Source: Shimia sediminis
GTDB taxonomy: Bacteria; Pseudomonadota; Alphaproteobacteria; Rhodobacterales; Rhodobacteraceae
Reading direction: 5' to 3'
Length of the DNA stretch: 64,000 bases
Assembly (NCBI RefSeq): GCF_003990645.1
Contig: NZ_RYZK01000010.1
Span: 1-64,000, forward strand
Position numbers and translations under genes: made by a program. The first letter of the stretch is position 1. Every line of letters starts with the position of its first letter. Below, piece after piece: positions 34,342 to 43,910 of the stretch. Below the pieces are notes generated by a model. That model did no database searches. It was not told the DNA's origin and was given only the letters and a program-made list of their open reading frames with translations.

Positions 34342-37185
34342 TTAGTCGTCGACGTAGTCGTCCATCGGGGGGCAGATGCAGACGAGGTTGCGGTCGCCCC
34401 AGGCATTGTCGACGCGATTGACCGGTGGCCAGTACTTGTCGACGCGGAAGGCACCGGGCGGGAAGCAGCCCTGTTCGCGGCTATAGGGACGATCCCAGTC
34501 ACGCACGAGGTCTTCCATGGTGTGGGGCGCATTGCGCAGCGGGTTGTTTTCGCTGTCCATACGTCCCTCTTCGATCTCGCGGATCTCCTCGCGGATGGCG
34601 AGCATGGCGTCGCAGAAGCGGTCCAGCTCGGCCTTGGTTTCCGACTCGGTTGGCTCGATCATCAGGGTGCCTGCCACCGGCCAGCTCATGGTGGGTGCGT
34701 GGAACCCGGCATCCATCAGGCGCTTGGCGATGTCATCGACGCTGACGCCTGCGCTGTCGGCGAAGGGGCGGGTGTCGAGGATACATTCATGCGCCACGCG
34801 GCCTGTCGGCCCCTTGTAGAGCACGTCATAGGCCCCTTCGAGGCGCTGCGCGATGTAGTTGGCGTTGAGGATCGCCACGCGCGTGGCCTGAGTCAGACCC
34901 TCGCCGCCCATCATCAGGCAATAGGCCCAGCTGATCGTCAGGATCGAGGCCGACCCGTAGGGGGCTGCCGAAACAGGCCCCTCTGCCCCGCCGGTTTCGG
35001 GGTGGCCCGGCAGATGCGGCACCAGATGCGCCTTGACCCCGATCGGTCCCATGCCGGGACCGCCGCCCCCATGGGGGATGGCAAAGGTCTTGTGCAGGTT
35101 CAGGTGGCTCACGTCGCCGCCGAGATCGCCGGGACGGCTGAGGCCGACCATGGCGTTCATGTTGGCGCCGTCGATATAGACCTGACCGCCAAATTCATGG
35201 GTGATCGCGGTCACATCGGTGACGGTTTCCTCGAACACGCCGTGGGTCGAGGGATAGGTGATCATGCATCCGGCAAGGTTTTCGGCGTGTTTGGCTGCCT
35301 TTTCCCGGAAATCATCAAGATCGATATCGCCGTTCTCGGCCGATTTCACCGGCACCACCTTCCAGCCGACCATCATGGCGCTGGCGGGGTTGGTGCCATG
35401 GGCGCTCATCGGGATCAGGCAGATGTTGCGGTGCCCTTCGCCGTTGGCGCGGTGGTAGGCGGCAATGGTCAGGAGGCCTGCGTATTCGCCCTGTGCGCCC
35501 GAGTTGGGCTGCATCGAGATGGCGTCATAGCCGGTGATCTTGCACAGCATGTCCGACAGGTCGTCGATCAGGTGGCGATAGCCCTGTGCCTGATCCACGG
35601 GCGCAAACGGGTGCACATAGGAAAACTCGGGCCAGCTGAGCGGCATCATTTCCGCGGCTGAGTTGAGCTTCATGGTGCAGGAGCCCAGCGGGATCATCGC
35701 CCGGTCCAGCGCCAGATCGCGGTCCGCGAGGCGACGCATATAGCGCATCATCTCGGTTTCGGCGCGGTTCATGTGGAAGATCGGGTGGGTCAGATAATCG
35801 CTCTTGCGATGCATGTTCGCAGGCACGCGGTATTCCGGCTCGAACTCATCATCCGTACGGGTGATGCCAAAGGCACGCCAGACCCGTTCGATGGACTCGG
35901 GCCGCGTGGTTTCATCAACGGTGATGCCGACGCGGGTTTCGCCCACGGGGCGCAGGTTGATGCGTTCGTCGCGCGCGGATTTCAGCACGGCAGCCTGAAG
36001 CGGGCCCACATCCACGGTGATGGTGTCAAAGAACGCCTTGGGGTCCACCTTGAACCCGGCCTCTTCCAACCCACGGGCCAGACGCACGGTTTTGCGGTGG
36101 ATGCGCTGCGAGATCGCCTTGAGCCCCTTGGGTCCATGGAACACGCCGTACATCGAGGCCATCACCGCCAGCAGCGCCTGTGCGGTGCAGACGTTGGAGT
36201 TGGCCTTTTCGCGGCGAATGTGCTGCTCGCGGGTCTGCAGGGACAGACGATAGGCGCGGTTGCCCTGGGCGTCGATCGAGACCCCGATAATCCGGCCCGG
36301 CATGGCGCGTTTATAGGCGTCCTTGGTCGCCATATAGGCGGCGTGCGGACCGCCGTAGCCGACCGGAACGCCAAAGCGCTGGGTCGAACCGATGGCGATA
36401 TCGGCGCCCATGGCGCCCGGCTCTTTCAAGAGGGTCAGCGACAGGGGATCGGCCGAGACAATGCCAATGGCCTTATGTTCATGCAGGGCTGCCATGTGAT
36501 CGGTAAAGTCGCGCACGTGGCCATAGGTGCCGGGGTACTGGAACAGCGCACCGAAGATCGCAGAGGCGTCCATCTTGTCGGGGTTGCCGACGATCACCTC
36601 GATGCCCAGCGGTTCAGCACGGGTTTTCACCACGGCGATGTTCTGGGGGTGGCAATCGCGATCGACAAAGAAGGCCTTTTGCTTGGACTTGCTGACGCGC
36701 TGCGCCATGGTCATCGCCTCGGCGCAGGCGGTGGATTCATCCAACAGCGAGGCGTTGGCGATCTCGAGCCCGGTCAGGTCGGAGATCATGGTCTGGAAGT
36801 TCAGGAGCGCTTCGAGCCGGCCTTGGGAAATCTCCGGCTGGTAGGGCGTATAGGCCGTGTACCAGGCGGGGTTCTCAAGAATGTTACGCTGGATCGCGGG
36901 CGGCGTGACGGTGCCGTGATAGCCCTGCCCGATCATCGAGGTGAAGACCTTGTTCTGCTTGGCCGTCTCGCGCATGTGGTGCAGGAGCTGGCGTTCGGAC
37001 ATGGGCCGACCGAAATCCAGCGCCTCTTTCTGGCGAATGCTCGCGGGCACGGTATCGTCAATCAGCGCATCCAGATCGGCGGCATTCACCACTGCGAGCA
37101 TCTCGGCCATTTCCTCGGGCGAGGGGCCGATATGGCGCCGGTTGGCGAAATCATAAGGGAGATAGTCTGTCGGCTCAAAAGGCAT
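34342..37185 (-). CDS. gcvP: Glycine dehydrogenase (decarboxylating), P protein
   Basis: A 947-residue PLP enzyme that decarboxylates glycine and hands the aminomethyl group to lipoyl-GcvH. It is the single-chain form, with both halves fused. The PLP lysine is in [21 protein letters not shown] near residue 698, with MNAMVG and [11 protein letters not shown] nearby. The ATG at 37185 has GGAGG upstream and begins [13 protein letters not shown], as is usual. The open frame to 37233 is an artefact. Last gene of gcvT-gcvH-gcvP. Confidence 0.95.
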   Translation of the reverse strand: MPFEPTDYLPYDFANRRHIGPSPEEMAEMLAVVNAADLDALIDDTVPASIRQKEALDFGRPMSERQLLHHMRETAKQNKVFTSMIGQGYHGTVTPPAIQRNILENPAWYTAYTPYQPEISQGRLEALLNFQTMISDLTGLEIANASLLDESTACAEAMTMAQRVSKSKQKAFFVDRDCHPQNIAVVKTRAEPLGIEVIVGNPDKMDASAIFGALFQYPGTYGHVRDFTDHMAALHEHKAIGIVSADPLSLTLLKEPGAMGADIAIGSTQRFGVPVGYGGPHAAYMATKDAYKRAMPGRIIGVSIDAQGNRAYRLSLQTREQHIRREKANSNVCTAQALLAVMASMYGVFHGPKGLKAISQRIHRKTVRLARGLEEAGFKVDPKAFFDTITVDVGPLQAAVLKSARDERINLRPVGETRVGITVDETTRPESIERVWRAFGITRTDDEFEPEYRVPANMHRKSDYLTHPIFHMNRAETEMMRYMRRLADRDLALDRAMIPLGSCTMKLNSAAEMMPLSWPEFSYVHPFAPVDQAQGYRHLIDDLSDMLCKITGYDAISMQPNSGAQGEYAGLLTIAAYHRANGEGHRNICLIPMSAHGTNPASAMMVGWKVVPVKSAENGDIDLDDFREKAAKHAENLAGCMITYPSTHGVFEETVTDVTAITHEFGGQVYIDGANMNAMVGLSRPGDLGGDVSHLNLHKTFAIPHGGGGPGMGPIGVKAHLVPHLPGHPETGGAEGPVSAAPYGSASILTISWAYCLMMGGEGLTQATRVAILNANYIAQRLEGAYDVLYKGPTGRVAHECILDTRPFADSAGVSVDDIAKRLMDAGFHAPTMSWPVAGTLMIEPTESETKAELDRFCDAMLAIREEIREIEEGRMDSENNPLRNAPHTMEDLVRDWDRPYSREQGCFPPGAFRVDKYWPPVNRVDNAWGDRNLVCICPPMDDYVDD

Positions 37186-37291
37186 GGCATCCTCCAACAC
37201 ATGTCCTGCGGCGCGGCCAGTCGCACGCGCCATCCGGGCTTTTCGTTGCCCAAATACTCAAAGTGCGGGGCACATCCGGCCCCGCAAGGCG

Positions 37292-37651
37292 TCAGCCGAT
37301 GAAGTCGTTATAGGCGGCTTCGTCCATGTAATCGTCCATCTGGGACGCATCGGCGGCTTTGATCTTGAAGAACCAGGCATCGCCCATGGGGTCTTCGTTG
37401 ACCTTGCCGGGATCGTCGGCCAGCGGCTCGTTGACCTCGACGATTTCACCGTCGATGGGCGCGAGGATGTCCGACGCGGCCTTGACCGATTCAATCACAC
37501 AGACTTCTTCGTCCTTGGTGACTTCGGTGCCGGTCTCGGGCAGCTCGATAAACACCACATCGCCCAGTTGCTCAGAGGCGTGTGCGGTGATGCCCACGAC
37601 AACGACGTCACCTTCGACGCGCAGCCATTCGTGTTCTTCGGTAAATTTCAT
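37292..37651 (-). CDS. gcvH: Glycine cleavage system H protein
   Basis: A 119-residue lipoyl carrier that shuttles the aminomethyl group between P, T and L proteins. The lipoylated lysine is K57 in CVIESVKAASD. AGGGAGAG precedes the ATG. It lies 23 bases after gcvT and 106 bases before gcvP in one operon under the glycine riboswitch. Confidence 0.95.
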   Translation of the reverse strand: MKFTEEHEWLRVEGDVVVVGITAHASEQLGDVVFIELPETGTEVTKDEEVCVIESVKAASDILAPIDGEIVEVNEPLADDPGKVNEDPMGDAWFFKIKAADASQMDDYMDEAAYNDFIG

Positions 37652-37674
37652 TGTTGGATCTCTCCCTTGATTGT

Positions 37675-38799
37675 TCAGCGTTTAAAGTTGGCGGGGACCA
37701 GCGGCATTTTCGCCACCGTGACCGGCAGACGTTTGCCCCGGACCTCGCCGTAAACCGTGGTGCCGACAGCGGCCTGTGCACTGCCAACGTAGCCCATTGC
37801 CACCGGTGCCCCAAGGGTCGGACCGAAGCCGCCCGAGGTCACGGTGCCAATGGGATCGCCGCCGGTTTCGGCGGCAAAGAGTTCGGTGCCGGCGCGCATC
37901 GGGGCACGGCCCTCGGGGGCGAGGCCAACGCGTTTGCGCGCAACGCCTTCGGCAAAATCTCCCGCAATGCGCGAGGCACCGGGATAGCCGCCAGCGCGGT
38001 CACCACCGGGGCGGCGCACCTTTTGGATGGCCCAGGTCAGAGCGGCCTCGATCGGCGAGGTGCCTGTGTCGATGTCATTGCCATAAAGGCACAAGCCACC
38101 TTCCAAACGCAGGCTGTCACGGGCACCAAGGCCGATGGCTTCGACCTCGCCCATGGCCAAAAGCGCGCGGGACAGGCCCTCGGCCTCGTTCGCGGGCACC
38201 GAGATTTCGTAGCCGTCTTCGCCGGTGTAGCCCGAGCGCGAGACCCAGCATTCCGAGCCGTTCAGGTCCACGGTGGCGACATCCATAAAGGACATTTCGG
38301 CCACGGCGGGGTTAAGACGCGCAAGCGCGGCCTCGGCGGCGGGGCCTTGCAGGGCGATCAGGGCGCGGTCGGCGATCACCTCGACGGTGACGCCGGGTTC
38401 CAGCGCGGCCTTCATGCGGGCGATGTCGGCGTCTTTGCAGGCGGCGTTCACAACCACGAACAGGTGGTCGCCGCGATTGGCGAACATCAGGTCATCGTCG
38501 ATGCCACCGGCCTCGTTGGTGAAAAGCCCATAGCGCTGCCGCCTCTGGCCCAGTCCCAGCACATCCATCGGCACGAGGGTTTCAAAGGCAGTGGCAACGG
38601 CATCATAGCTGTCGCCGCGCAGGATCACCTGCCCCATGTGGCTGACGTCGAACAGCCCGGCGGCGGCACGGGTATGGAGATGTTCCTTCATCACGCCGAG
38701 GGGGTATTGCACGGGCATCTCGTAGCCCGCAAACGGCACCATCTTGGCGCCAAGTTCGACATGCAGGTCGAACAGGGGCGTGCGGTGTAAATCACCCAT
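37675..38799 (-). CDS. gcvT: Aminomethyltransferase, glycine cleavage T protein
   Basis: A 374-residue tetrahydrofolate-dependent enzyme releasing ammonia and forming methylene-THF. The catalytic aspartate lies in the GLFDVSHMGQ motif (near 48-57), and RSGYTGEDGYEI is the folate-binding GYTGE block. AGGAGCGAAG precedes the ATG. First gene of the operon, directly behind a tandem glycine riboswitch. Confidence 0.95.
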   Translation of the reverse strand: MGDLHRTPLFDLHVELGAKMVPFAGYEMPVQYPLGVMKEHLHTRAAAGLFDVSHMGQVILRGDSYDAVATAFETLVPMDVLGLGQRRQRYGLFTNEAGGIDDDLMFANRGDHLFVVVNAACKDADIARMKAALEPGVTVEVIADRALIALQGPAAEAALARLNPAVAEMSFMDVATVDLNGSECWVSRSGYTGEDGYEISVPANEAEGLSRALLAMGEVEAIGLGARDSLRLEGGLCLYGNDIDTGTSPIEAALTWAIQKVRRPGGDRAGGYPGASRIAGDFAEGVARKRVGLAPEGRAPMRAGTELFAAETGGDPIGTVTSGGFGPTLGAPVAMGYVGSAQAAVGTTVYGEVRGKRLPVTVAKMPLVPANFKR

Positions 38800-38889
38800 C
38801 GTCTTCGCTCCTCCGGTATCCGGGGCGCTTCGATTGAAAGAAGGCGTCCGGCATCACTCAATTCGCGCGGAATAGCCCCGCGCGGGCGA

Positions 38890-39047
38890 TGCCCCCTCTG
38901 TCCTTTCGCCTGAGATCGTTATCCCTTCGGCGGGTGCGCGAGCACCTCTCTCCAGAGTTCATTTTCTAGTCAAGTCGGTCCCTGAGGCCTGAGAGTTTCC
39001 GGGGCGGTTGCTCCTTCGGCACCGGATCATTCCGGTTCTCCCGACTC
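38890..39047 (-). promoter_or_regulatory. Tandem glycine riboswitch
   Basis: On the minus strand two glycine aptamers follow one another. Aptamer 1 (about 39047-38985) contains GCCGAAGGAGCAA and ends near AACTCTCAGG. Aptamer 2 (about 38956-38890) contains GGAGAGAGG, GCCGAAGGGATAA, ATCTCAGG and GGACAGAGGGGGC. These are the conserved glycine-riboswitch boxes. It should turn gcvT-gcvH-gcvP on when glycine is abundant. Confidence 0.93.
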
Positions 39048-39091
39048 AACTGGCGTATACCGTAGTGTGCCGTTTTGAACCTTGCAACCCC

Positions 39092-39541
39092 CTAAGCGGG
39101 GTTGCAGGGCTGCGGGTTCAGAATGCTCATCAACGCGGGGTTGTCACAGGTCAGTGCATCCAGCGTAACCCCATCAAGTCGTTGATAAAATGCCTCGACC
39201 GCGTCGTGCAGCGCATCGCGCAGACGGCAGGCCCCGACCAGCGGGCAGGTCTGGTCTGCATCGGCAAAACACTCGGCCACGGGCACCGGCGCTTCCATCA
39301 CGCGAAAGATCGAACCGATCTCGATCCTGGTGGGATCGTCGGCCAGTTCCAGGCCACCATTGCGGCCACGCTGGGTGTTGATCACACCCATCTGCCCGAG
39401 CTGGTTGATGACCTGCGCAAGATGATTTTCCGACGCCTGACAGACCTCGGCAATCTCGGATTTGGTGACCAGACGACCCCGATGGGCGGCACAGAACATG
39501 AGCACCCGAATCGCGATGTTGGTTCTTTTGGTGATACGCAC
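39092..39541 (-). CDS. NsrR-like Rrf2 family iron-sulfur regulator
   Basis: A 149-residue winged-helix Rrf2 protein (RITKRTNIAIRVLMFCAA at the start, recognition region SENHLAQVINQLGQMGV). Three cysteines in ECFADADQTCPLVGAC (about 88-103) follow the pattern of NsrR and relatives, which hold a 2Fe-2S or 4Fe-4S cluster and sense nitric oxide. The spacing (C-x7-C-x5-C) is a little wider than in classical NsrR. The GTG at 39541 has GGAG five bases upstream, so I use it over the GTG at 39547. A FNR-type box lies in the divergent promoter. No hmp or norB is nearby. Confidence 0.75.
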   Translation of the reverse strand: MRITKRTNIAIRVLMFCAAHRGRLVTKSEIAEVCQASENHLAQVINQLGQMGVINTQRGRNGGLELADDPTRIEIGSIFRVMEAPVPVAECFADADQTCPLVGACRLRDALHDAVEAFYQRLDGVTLDALTCDNPALMSILNPQPCNPA

Positions 39542-39602
39542 GGGCACTCCGGGAGATGGTTAGAACATCGCGGTATTATGAACCTGAAAGTCATCTTTCC
39601 AA

Positions 39603-39616
39603 TTGACATGGATCAA
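39603..39616. promoter_or_regulatory. FNR/FnrL-type box
   Basis: TTGAC-ATGG-ATCAA matches TTGAT-N4-ATCAA at nine of ten fixed positions. It lies 20 bases before the cyclotransferase start and about 60 bases upstream of the divergent NsrR-like gene, so it may give oxygen or NO-linked control of one or both. Confidence 0.5.
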
Positions 39617-39636
39617 AAGCAGGCCAAGGTCAGGGC

Positions 39637-40242
39637 ATGAAAAGACCTTATTTCTTTGGCTATGGTAGCCTTGTTAACCGAAATACGCATGATTTCGAGG
39701 ATACGCACCCGGCGCGGCTGCGGGGGTGGCGGCGAATCTGGCGGCATACGGATCTGCGTCCGGTGGCCTATCTGACGGTGGTTCCGGATGCGGGTGCCGA
39801 GATCGACGGGCTGATCGCCCATGTCCCGAACGATGATTGGGCGGCGCTGGATTACCGCGAGCGCGCCTATGACCGGGCCGCCGTTTGCGACCATGTGAGC
39901 CATCCCAAGGCGGAAGAGATCAGCGTCGCGGTCTATACGGTACCGCATGGCAAGCACGGGGCGCCGACGGTCGAGCATCCGCTGCTGCTGAGTTACATCG
40001 ACGTGGTGGCACAGGGCTATCTGAACGTGTTCGGTGAGGCCGGTGTCGCGCATTTCTTTCAGACCACCGCAGGCTGGTCGGCGCCGGTTCTGGATGATCG
40101 CGCGCGGCCGATTTATCCCCGACATCAGACCCTGAGCGGCGATGAACGGCGGATGGTGGACGACAACCTGCGCGGGTTGGGCGTGGTGCCAATGGACTGG
40201 CCGGAGGGTGATCTGGGATCGTGGCGCGGGGACCCGGCCTAA
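39637..40242 (+). CDS. Gamma-glutamylcyclotransferase-like protein
   Basis: A 201-residue protein with the YGSL motif at residues 9-12 (FGYGSLVNRNTHD), the substrate-binding signature of the cyclotransferase (AIG2/ChaC-like) fold. The acid expected later in the chain is plausible in DYRERAYDR (near 72). It may release 5-oxoproline from gamma-glutamyl compounds or act on another amide. AAGG and AGGG precede the ATG. The next gene follows in the same direction after about 80 bases. Confidence 0.65.
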   Translation: MKRPYFFGYGSLVNRNTHDFEDTHPARLRGWRRIWRHTDLRPVAYLTVVPDAGAEIDGLIAHVPNDDWAALDYRERAYDRAAVCDHVSHPKAEEISVAVYTVPHGKHGAPTVEHPLLLSYIDVVAQGYLNVFGEAGVAHFFQTTAGWSAPVLDDRARPIYPRHQTLSGDERRMVDDNLRGLGVVPMDWPEGDLGSWRGDPA

Positions 40243-40323
40243 AGGCGGGGCGAGGTTTTCCTTGGGGAAAGCGCGGCCCCGGCGTAGCCTGCGAGGCACG
40301 GCTGATGCGCGAAAGGACGACCC

Positions 40324-40989
40324 ATGACAGACACTGAGTTCACCCCGGATATGGTTCTGGCGTTCTGGTTTCCCGACACGGGTCATCAGCATAGCCCGGA
40401 AACCCACGGTGCATTCTGGGACGAGCGCATGCAGGGCGGCATGGACGCGCGCATTGTCGAGGAGTTTGCCGGATTGACGCTGGCGGCAGCCCGAGGGCAG
40501 CTGGATCACTGGGCCGAGACCCCGCGCGGGCGGCTGGCCTTGTTGATCGCGCTGGACCAGTTTCCACGCTCGTTGTGGCGCGACACGCCGGGTGCCTTTG
40601 CCCAGGACATCAAGGCCGCGCGGCTGGCGCTGGAAGGCATCGAGACCGGCGATATCGACGCGCTGGAGCCTTGGGAAATGGCGTTTTTTGTCATTGCCAT
40701 CGGCCACTGCGAGGGCCCCGATCATCTGGAGCGGATGCACAGGCTGCCGCCGGTGATCGAGCGCATCGTGGCCAAGATGCCAGAATGCCTCGCGCCGATG
40801 AGGGATGGGTTTCGCGGCCAGCATGACAGGGTATGTGCCGTATTGGAGCGCTTTGGCCGGCACCCCCATCGCAACGCGGTTCTGGGCAGGGTCAGCACGC
40901 CCGAGGAAGAGGCCTATGTCGCCACCGGCGATTTTCCGCATGTGCGCAAGGTCGAGGATGTGGTGGCGGCAGCTGCCAAGGGCGGGTGA
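40324..40989 (+). CDS. DUF924 family protein
   Basis: A 221-residue soluble helical protein. LAFWFPD at the start, FWDERM, LALLIALDQFPRSLWRDTPGAFAQD (about 75-100), FGRHPHRNAVLGR (about 178-190) and TPEEEAYV near the end are the conserved blocks of DUF924. The fold is related to tetratricopeptide-like helical bundles. No biochemical role is established. AAAGGACG precedes the ATG. Confidence 0.88.
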   Translation: MTDTEFTPDMVLAFWFPDTGHQHSPETHGAFWDERMQGGMDARIVEEFAGLTLAAARGQLDHWAETPRGRLALLIALDQFPRSLWRDTPGAFAQDIKAARLALEGIETGDIDALEPWEMAFFVIAIGHCEGPDHLERMHRLPPVIERIVAKMPECLAPMRDGFRGQHDRVCAVLERFGRHPHRNAVLGRVSTPEEEAYVATGDFPHVRKVEDVVAAAAKGG

Positions 40990-41287
40990 CCCCGAAACGC
41001 AATTGACCCGCCGGGGAAGCGGGCCAGATGCACGTTCAGCAATTTGAAATAATTGATGGCTTCCCAAGAATTTCGGCAACCACGGGTGATATCTACGCCT
41101 GGAATGTAACACCCGAATGACGAGATTGACCCAATTGGCGGCGTATCGCTTGTACGAAAGTTCCGTAGCGTAACAACCGATCGTTGCGATCCAGATCAAA
41201 GTTCGCCCTAATGAGACCTGATACTATTTCACGGTTATATGGGCGCTTTGCCTGTGAATCACCCGGTATCATTTTAGGGAGAGAATT
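40990..41287. other. Intergenic gap upstream of the DUF1254 gene
   Basis: About 300 bases. A short CCCGC/GCGGG hairpin follows DUF924 but lacks a T-run. The right half is A/T richer and probably holds the promoter of the following gene, with AGGGAGAG eight bases before its ATG. No gene or recognised operator. Confidence 0.45.
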
Positions 41288-42346
41288 ATGAAATTGGGAC
41301 GTACGACAACATTGGGATTGGCCCTGGCTGCGACGGTCGGCACGGGCACAATGGCGGCTGAAAATGCGGGTAACAACCTGAGCATGTTCTTTGACCGCCA
41401 CGAAGTTCCAATCACCGTGGACAATTTTGTGCGCGCCGCCACAGAGATCGAGTTTGCCAAGTACCTGTCTTTGTCGGGTGGTGTGAACAAGATGTTTCAC
41501 GTGCACGAGCCGACCGCGATCGACCAGCAGCCAACCATTCGCATGAACCGCGACACGCTGTACAGCATGGCGGTGATTGACGTGAGCGAAGGCGCGGTGC
41601 TGACCATGCCCGAGACCGGCGACCGCTATATCTCGGCGCATATCATCAACCAGGACCACTATACCAACGCGGTCTTCCTGGGTGGTGGCGCCTATGAGAT
41701 GGACATGGAGACCTTTGACACGCCCTATCTGGTCGCGATCATTCGGGTGCTGGTGGATGCCAGCGATCCCGAGGATATCGCCGCCGTCAAGGAGATCCAG
41801 AACCAGATCACGCTCGAGGCCAAGTCGAACAAGCCCTTCATCCTGCCGAACTATGATGAAGAGAGCTTTGAAGGGGTGCTTCAGGCCGCGCTGGGTCTGG
41901 GTCGGTTTACCCCGGACAGCAGCCATACCTTTGGCCCCAAGGACGAGGTGGAACCCATCCGCCACTTTCTGGGAACAGCCTTTGGCTGGGGCGGATTGCC
42001 CGAGGAAGACGCGTTTTACCTGACGGTGGAACCAAACCTGCCGATTGGTGAATACAAGATTGATGTGCCTGCCGACGTGCCGGTCGATGCCTTCTGGTCG
42101 GTCAGCGTTTACAACGCCGGTGGTTTCTTTGAGAAGAACGCAAAAGGCGTTTACAACATCAACTCGGTGTCCGGCGCACGCAATGACGATGGCAGCATGA
42201 CCGTGCATCTGGGCGGCTGTGGCGATGGCCGCGTCAACTGTGTGCCGCTGCCCGAGGGCTGGAACTATGCCGTGCGGCTGTATCGCCCGCACCCCGAGGT
42301 GATCGACGGCAGCTGGACTTTCCCAGCGGCTGAACCGGTGAACTAA
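41288..42346 (+). CDS. Secreted DUF1254/DUF1214 domain protein
   Basis: A 352-residue exported protein with a signal peptide (MKLGRTTTLGLALAATVGTGTMA). The middle region RMNRDTLYSMAVIDVSEGA and DRYISAHIINQDHY belongs to DUF1254. The C-terminal FWSVSVYNAGGFFEKN and LPEGWNYAVRLYRPHPEVIDGSW are the DUF1214 hallmark. Function unknown, though the family is often periplasmic. It is monocistronic, with a clear terminator downstream. Confidence 0.85.
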   Translation: MKLGRTTTLGLALAATVGTGTMAAENAGNNLSMFFDRHEVPITVDNFVRAATEIEFAKYLSLSGGVNKMFHVHEPTAIDQQPTIRMNRDTLYSMAVIDVSEGAVLTMPETGDRYISAHIINQDHYTNAVFLGGGAYEMDMETFDTPYLVAIIRVLVDASDPEDIAAVKEIQNQITLEAKSNKPFILPNYDEESFEGVLQAALGLGRFTPDSSHTFGPKDEVEPIRHFLGTAFGWGGLPEEDAFYLTVEPNLPIGEYKIDVPADVPVDAFWSVSVYNAGGFFEKNAKGVYNINSVSGARNDDGSMTVHLGGCGDGRVNCVPLPEGWNYAVRLYRPHPEVIDGSWTFPAAEPVN

Positions 42347-42369
42347 CCCGGCATCCAGAATGCAAGAAG

Positions 42370-42404
42370 GCCCCGGTCCTCGCGGATCGGGGCATTTTGA
42401 TTTT
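42370..42404 (+). terminator. Terminator after the DUF1254 gene
   Basis: A 10-bp stem (42370-42379 with 42384-42393, one G-T pair), a 4-nt loop and then ATTTTGATTTTT. It lies before the convergent gltX stop. Confidence 0.85.
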
Positions 42405-42420
42405 TGGTGCTTTGCGTGGC

Positions 42421-43746
42421 TCAGCCGCGCGCCTTGATGACCTGAAGCAGCGGCAGCACGGCGGACATGTCCGGCCCGTGGCTTTGGCCTGTCAGCGCCT
42501 TGCGCAGCGGCATGAACAGGCCACGGCCCTTGCGCCCTGTTGCCTCTTTCACGGCCTTGGTCCATGCGCCCCAGCTGTCACCGTCGAACGGGCCTTCGGG
42601 CAAGAGCGCCATGGCCTCGGTCACGAAATCCGCATCCTCATCGTCGATCACCGGATCGGCGCCGTTGGCAAAGAGATCCCACCATGTCGCAATATCCTTG
42701 CGGGTGGTGATGTTCTCGCGCACGACATTCCAGAAACCCTCGGCCTGATCGGCGGGCACGCCCGCAGCGGCAAGATCGTCTGCAACTTCCGCCAGCGACA
42801 AAGCGTGCAGAAAGCGCGCGGTCAGGGGATAGAGGTCCTGGGCGTCGAACTTGGTCGGGGCCGAGCCGAAATGACCGACCTCAAAGGTGTTCGCGACATC
42901 CTCCATCGTTGCTTGCAGTTCAACCGCATCAGAGGACCCCAGCCGCGCCATCAGGCTGACCAGCGCCATCGGTTCAACACCTGCTTCGCGCAGGTCACGC
43001 AGTGACAGCGTGCCCAGACGCTTGGACAGCGCCTCGCCTTGCGGACCGGTCAGCAATGAGTGGTGGGCGAATGTCGGCACGGCGCCGCCCAGCGCCCGGA
43101 TGATCTGAATCTGGGTCGCGGTGTTGGTCACATGGTCCGAGCCGCGCACCACATGGGTCACGCCAAAGTCGATGTCATCACAGACTGACGCCGGGGTGTA
43201 GAGAAACTGCCCGCTGGCCTTGATCAGTACCGGGTCCGACACGCTGGCAGCATCAATCGACAGATCGCCAAGGATGCCATCGGTCCACTCAATCCGTTCC
43301 TGATCCAGCTTAAAGCGCCAGTGGCCGCTGCCACGCTCGGCGCGCAAGCGGTCCTTATCTGCGTCCGACAGCGCCAGCGCGGCGCGGTCATAGACCGGCG
43401 GCTTGCCCATGTTGAGCTGTTTCTTGCGCTTGAGGTCCAGTTCGGTCGGCGTCTCAAAGCACTCGTAAAGCCGCCCGTCGTCCCGCAGCTGCTGGGCGGC
43501 TTCCTCGTAACGCTCCAGCCGGTCGGACTGGCGTTCGAAACGATCCCAGGTGATGCCGAGCCATTCCAGGTCCTGCTGGATGGCGTCGACATATTCCTGT
43601 TTCGAACGCTCGGGATCGGTATCGTCGATACGCAGGATAAAAGTGCCGCCGGCCTTGCGCGCGATGAGATAGTTCATCAGCGCGGTGCGCAGGTTGCCAA
43701 CATGGATATAGCCCGTGGGAGAGGGTGCAAAACGAGTCGTGGTCAT
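42421..43746 (-). CDS. gltX: Glutamyl-tRNA synthetase (one of probably two paralogues)
   Basis: A 441-residue class I synthetase. The HIGH-type motif is PSPTGYIHVGNLRTA (about 7-21) and the KMSKS-type motif is ALSKRLGTLSL near residue 240. Alphaproteobacteria usually have two GltX proteins, and the shorter length with a compact C-terminal domain (about 330-441) fits the second type. Whether it charges tRNA-Glu, tRNA-Gln or both cannot be told. AGGAGACT precedes the ATG at 43746. Confidence 0.92.
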   Translation of the reverse strand: MTTTRFAPSPTGYIHVGNLRTALMNYLIARKAGGTFILRIDDTDPERSKQEYVDAIQQDLEWLGITWDRFERQSDRLERYEEAAQQLRDDGRLYECFETPTELDLKRKKQLNMGKPPVYDRAALALSDADKDRLRAERGSGHWRFKLDQERIEWTDGILGDLSIDAASVSDPVLIKASGQFLYTPASVCDDIDFGVTHVVRGSDHVTNTATQIQIIRALGGAVPTFAHHSLLTGPQGEALSKRLGTLSLRDLREAGVEPMALVSLMARLGSSDAVELQATMEDVANTFEVGHFGSAPTKFDAQDLYPLTARFLHALSLAEVADDLAAAGVPADQAEGFWNVVRENITTRKDIATWWDLFANGADPVIDDEDADFVTEAMALLPEGPFDGDSWGAWTKAVKEATGRKGRGLFMPLRKALTGQSHGPDMSAVLPLLQVIKARG

Positions 43747-43910
43747 CGGAGTCTCCTGTTGGCGCACCCCATTCCATGAATTCGAGGCTTTGTCCAGAAA
43801 AGCCCTGCCGAATGCGGGACAGCTGACGGGATCACAAACCGGTGACTTGTGCAGACAGCTTGTATTTTCGCGCTATCCTTCGAGATCAGATCAACAGCCG
43901 GAGCCGCATC

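Noticed and set aside
35773-37302. 509-codon plus-strand frame across gcvP
   Set aside because: Antisense shadow of gcvP. The composition is not protein-like.
41190-41220. Possible FNR box upstream of the DUF1254 gene
   Set aside because: The GATC/ATCAA pieces do not have the required TTGAT-N4-ATCAA spacing.
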